A model generated the notes under the pieces. That model saw only the letters and a program-made list of their open reading frames with translations, was not told where the DNA came from and did no database searches. From assembly GCF_030272615.1 (NCBI RefSeq), contig NC_081409.1, positions 912,236,340 to 912,300,339 on the forward strand: DNA of 64,000 bases, in the 5' to 3' direction. This DNA is from Cryptomeria japonica. Taxonomy: Eukaryota; Streptophyta; Pinopsida; Cupressales; Cupressaceae. Shown here one piece after another: positions 62,096 through 64,000 of the stretch. Positions within the stretch are counted from its first letter, which is position 1. Each line of letters starts with the position of its first letter. The translations under genes were made by a program, and so were the position numbers.

Positions 62096-62198
62096 AATGT
62101 TGTCAGAAGTGTCAGATCTGCAACTTCAAAAACACAAAATCTACAATAAAAGATGTTAAATGCAAAAAGGGACAAGTGTCCCACCGGGTGTGCCAAAA

Positions 62199-62998
62199 TG
62201 TATACGGTGAAAATGGATAACAACAATAATATTGAAAGACAATGAATTCAACCACAAAACCCTAGCCTAACAACAACAAAGATCCACCATAACATATGAA
62301 GATTACCTAAGACAATGCAAATCAAATGAAATCACAAAGATTATACCATCACATGTCCAATAGGGTTTGGATCTCCATTCTTCCTATCTCCATTGATCTT
62401 GCTTGATATATTTGCTCTCAGATTTTATATGTGCACAAGAGCTCAACAAAGAACAGAAATGTGGTTGCAAGTAGGATCGCATATGAAAGTTCGAATGCTA
62501 AGATGCTTGATTAGAATCTATATGTCTAGGGGGTTGAATGCATAGGGTTGATAATGAAGGAAGCATCTCCTTATATAGAAGATACTATATGAAATGAAGG
62601 AATAAGATTGAGAGGTGTAAAAGATAAATGGTCGGCTATGATTAGAGGGTAGGTAAAGAAAATAAGAAAATAATAAAAGGGTAGGTAGTGTATGAATTAA
62701 GAGATGAATGGCATGTGTCATGGGTAGAAAAGGTTAATGAATTAATTAAATAAATAAAGATTTATTTAATTAATAGAAGAAGTGGGATCAATTAAATAAA
62801 TAAAATACTTATTTAATTTAGAAAAAGGATAATTTAAATAAATAAATGTATTTATTTAAATGAGAAATAAGGCTAGAAGAGGATAAATGAATTAATTAAA
62901 TAAATAAAGATTTATTTAATTAATAGAATAATTAGGCTAAAATAATTAAATAAATAAAATATTTATTTAATTAGACATGACAATTTTAGGTGTCTACA
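62199..62998 (-). repeat. 5' LTR of the Tat element
   Basis: 800 bp, the partner of 46546-47330, followed by the duplication GTACA at 62999-63003. Confidence 0.95.
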
Positions 62999-63003
62999 GT
63001 ACA

Positions 63004-64000
63004 CTATATGAATTATTTTAGCAAAGCATTGATTGAATTGTCATCCCTTATTCCAAAAGAGTTGTATGATATCTTGGATGCTCGGAGACACACGACCGGT
63101 GTAGAAGATGAAAGGCTAAAAGAACTAATCCTAGTAAAGTTGTGTCCGGAAATAACAAGAGAAGATATTCCAAGGATTTTGGGACTTGCAAAGGAAATTT
63201 TTTGGAGTAGGCATAGAGTAAATAAAATAATGTTCAGAAGGGTAGATGAAGTGGTGACAGATACAAAAGGTATTTTGAGGAAAATTAGAAAAAAAATAAC
63301 TATAAGGTTATTCCGGAGAAGGATGACTCCCAACTGGAAGGACATTCAAGCAAGTATACTTCTCCTCTAGTGATCCATGTATAGACAGAAGTTTCTCAGG
63401 ATCAAGCAACTGTATAGATTGATCTGGTTGAACAAGAAACTTCAGTTGGTGCCACTAATGAGCAAGTAGTTGAGAACTCCAATGATGCTACTTAGGATCC
63501 TCCTAAGATAGAAATGATTGTTGAGATGATAGCTAAGGAGTTAGGCAAAGTAGGAAAGGGTGATGGAGATGGTGAGAAAGGTGAAGATGATGTAAATACT
63601 AAATAACCTATGAAGGAGAAGGATGAAGAAAAAACAAATGAATCTTCGACAACCATGACAAAAGCCATTGTTCCTGATAAAGGAAAGTAGATTGCAGTTG
63701 AGGATGATCTTCCTCATGGTCTGATAGACTCAAGTACTTTGTCCCCTCTACAAGCACTAAAATTGGCCACCCTTGCGTAGATCAAGGCCAGTGAGGACTT
63801 ACTTAAGTCTGCATCAGAAGAGAAAGAGGTGATATCTTTGGCAGCTGCAATTTTGGAGAAAGTTTTGCCTAACCTTGAGCAGATTTCCAATGAATTGCCC
63901 TTTGGTAAGCTTAAGGATATGTTAAATATAATAGAAACTGATTTTATATCATTAGAGAAAGATGCATATATAAAGGTCTTGAATAAGTTCAATGAGATGA
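63004..64000 (+). pseudogene. Element C second ORF, part 2
   Basis: Continues the frame broken at 46545 (reading through the duplication gives ...AIVHYMNYFSKALIELSS). It is a helical region with KEIFWSRHRVNKIM, then an acidic K/E/D-rich tail, and runs off the window. After a frameshift near 63355 the remaining stops are five TAG and one TAA. No known domain is recognised. Confidence 0.65.

Larger units (their letters stand above)
59782..62198 (-). other. Long leader of the Tat element, with primer site
   Basis: The minus strand begins, after the LTR, with TTTTGGCACACCCGGTGGGA, a plausible tRNA primer site (62180-62198). The 2.4-kb leader has no supported ORF. It contains two blocks of CACAGACGCG repeats and, between them (60730-61370), a less AT-rich unrecognised segment. 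Confidence 0.65.
46541..63003 (-). mobile_element. Gypsy LTR retrotransposon, Tat-type, complete with both LTRs
   Basis: LTRs at 46546-47330 and 62199-62998, flanked by the 5-bp duplication GTACA (46541-46545 and 62999-63003). On the minus strand: primer site, a long leader (62198-59782), gag, protease, RT, RNase H, a second RNase H (the hallmark of the Tat lineage), integrase, then about 4.9 kb before the polypurine tract that holds an antisense plant mobile domain gene. The LTRs differ at roughly 12-15 sites by eye, mostly transitions, so this is a fairly young insertion. The coding frame is nevertheless dead. Confidence 0.95.
41992..64000 (+). mobile_element. LTR element C (Copia-like, no pol visible), interrupted by a Tat element
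   Basis: A 5' LTR (41992-43154) and tRNA-Met-type primer site are followed by a gag-like gene with four CCHC knuckles, a purine-rich tract near 44370 (TTAGGGGGAG), and a second ORF that continues past a 16.5-kb insertion (46541-63003) to the window end. No protease, integrase or RT is seen, so the element appears non-autonomous. The 3' LTR is outside the window. Confidence 0.75.

Overview
This window looks like seed-plant nuclear DNA, most likely from a gymnosperm (conifer-like). There is no sign of bacterial gene organisation. Almost everything recognisable is a decayed, nested LTR retrotransposon, separated by AT-rich non-coding DNA. The exact species cannot be told from the sequence.

The only host gene I can support is on the minus strand. 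Two short exons with matching phase 0 splice junctions (39205-39288 with the start codon, and 23504-23641) encode the N-terminus of a BRCT-type protein that closely resembles plant DNA polymerase lambda. Intron 1 would be about 15.6 kb. No third exon is visible down to base 1, so intron 2 would exceed 23 kb. If so, everything from 1 to 39204 is intron filled with transposons.

Layout of the gene body: 1-4576 is the start of an LTR element of a family I call B (minus strand), with a long unrecognised ORF and a U3 carrying eight hairpins about 166 bp apart. 5114-18682 is a Copia element (copia-1, plus strand) with both LTRs and a perfect 5-bp target duplication. Inside it sits a minus-strand block made of a truncated Gypsy gag plus LTR (5976-9880) and a second B copy (9881-15086). 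18683-24160 is mostly unrecognised, with one Copia fragment and exon 2. 24986-28908 is a 3'-truncated Copia (copia-2, minus) inserted into a third, diverged B copy (28909-33508). Then come LTR remnants, a 5'-truncated LINE with a 13-bp target duplication (36854-38503), and exon 1.

Upstream of the gene there is a large AC/AT microsatellite (40285-40672). From 41992 to the end of the window lies another LTR element (element C, plus strand). It has a gag-like protein with a coiled coil and four CCHC knuckles, then an unknown ORF in place of pol. A 16.5-kb Tat-type Gypsy element (46541-63003, minus) with intact LTRs and a 5-bp duplication has landed inside that ORF. The Tat element carries, antisense to its own genes, a two-exon gene of the plant mobile domain type, whose intron contains a tandem array of hairpins with compensating arm changes.

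The observations most worth follow-up are: the B-family ORF, which shares a motif block with the element C ORF; the evenly spaced U3 hairpins; the covarying hairpin array; the antisense plant mobile domain gene; and the strong excess of TAG among inactivating stops, as expected from loss of methylated CAG sites.
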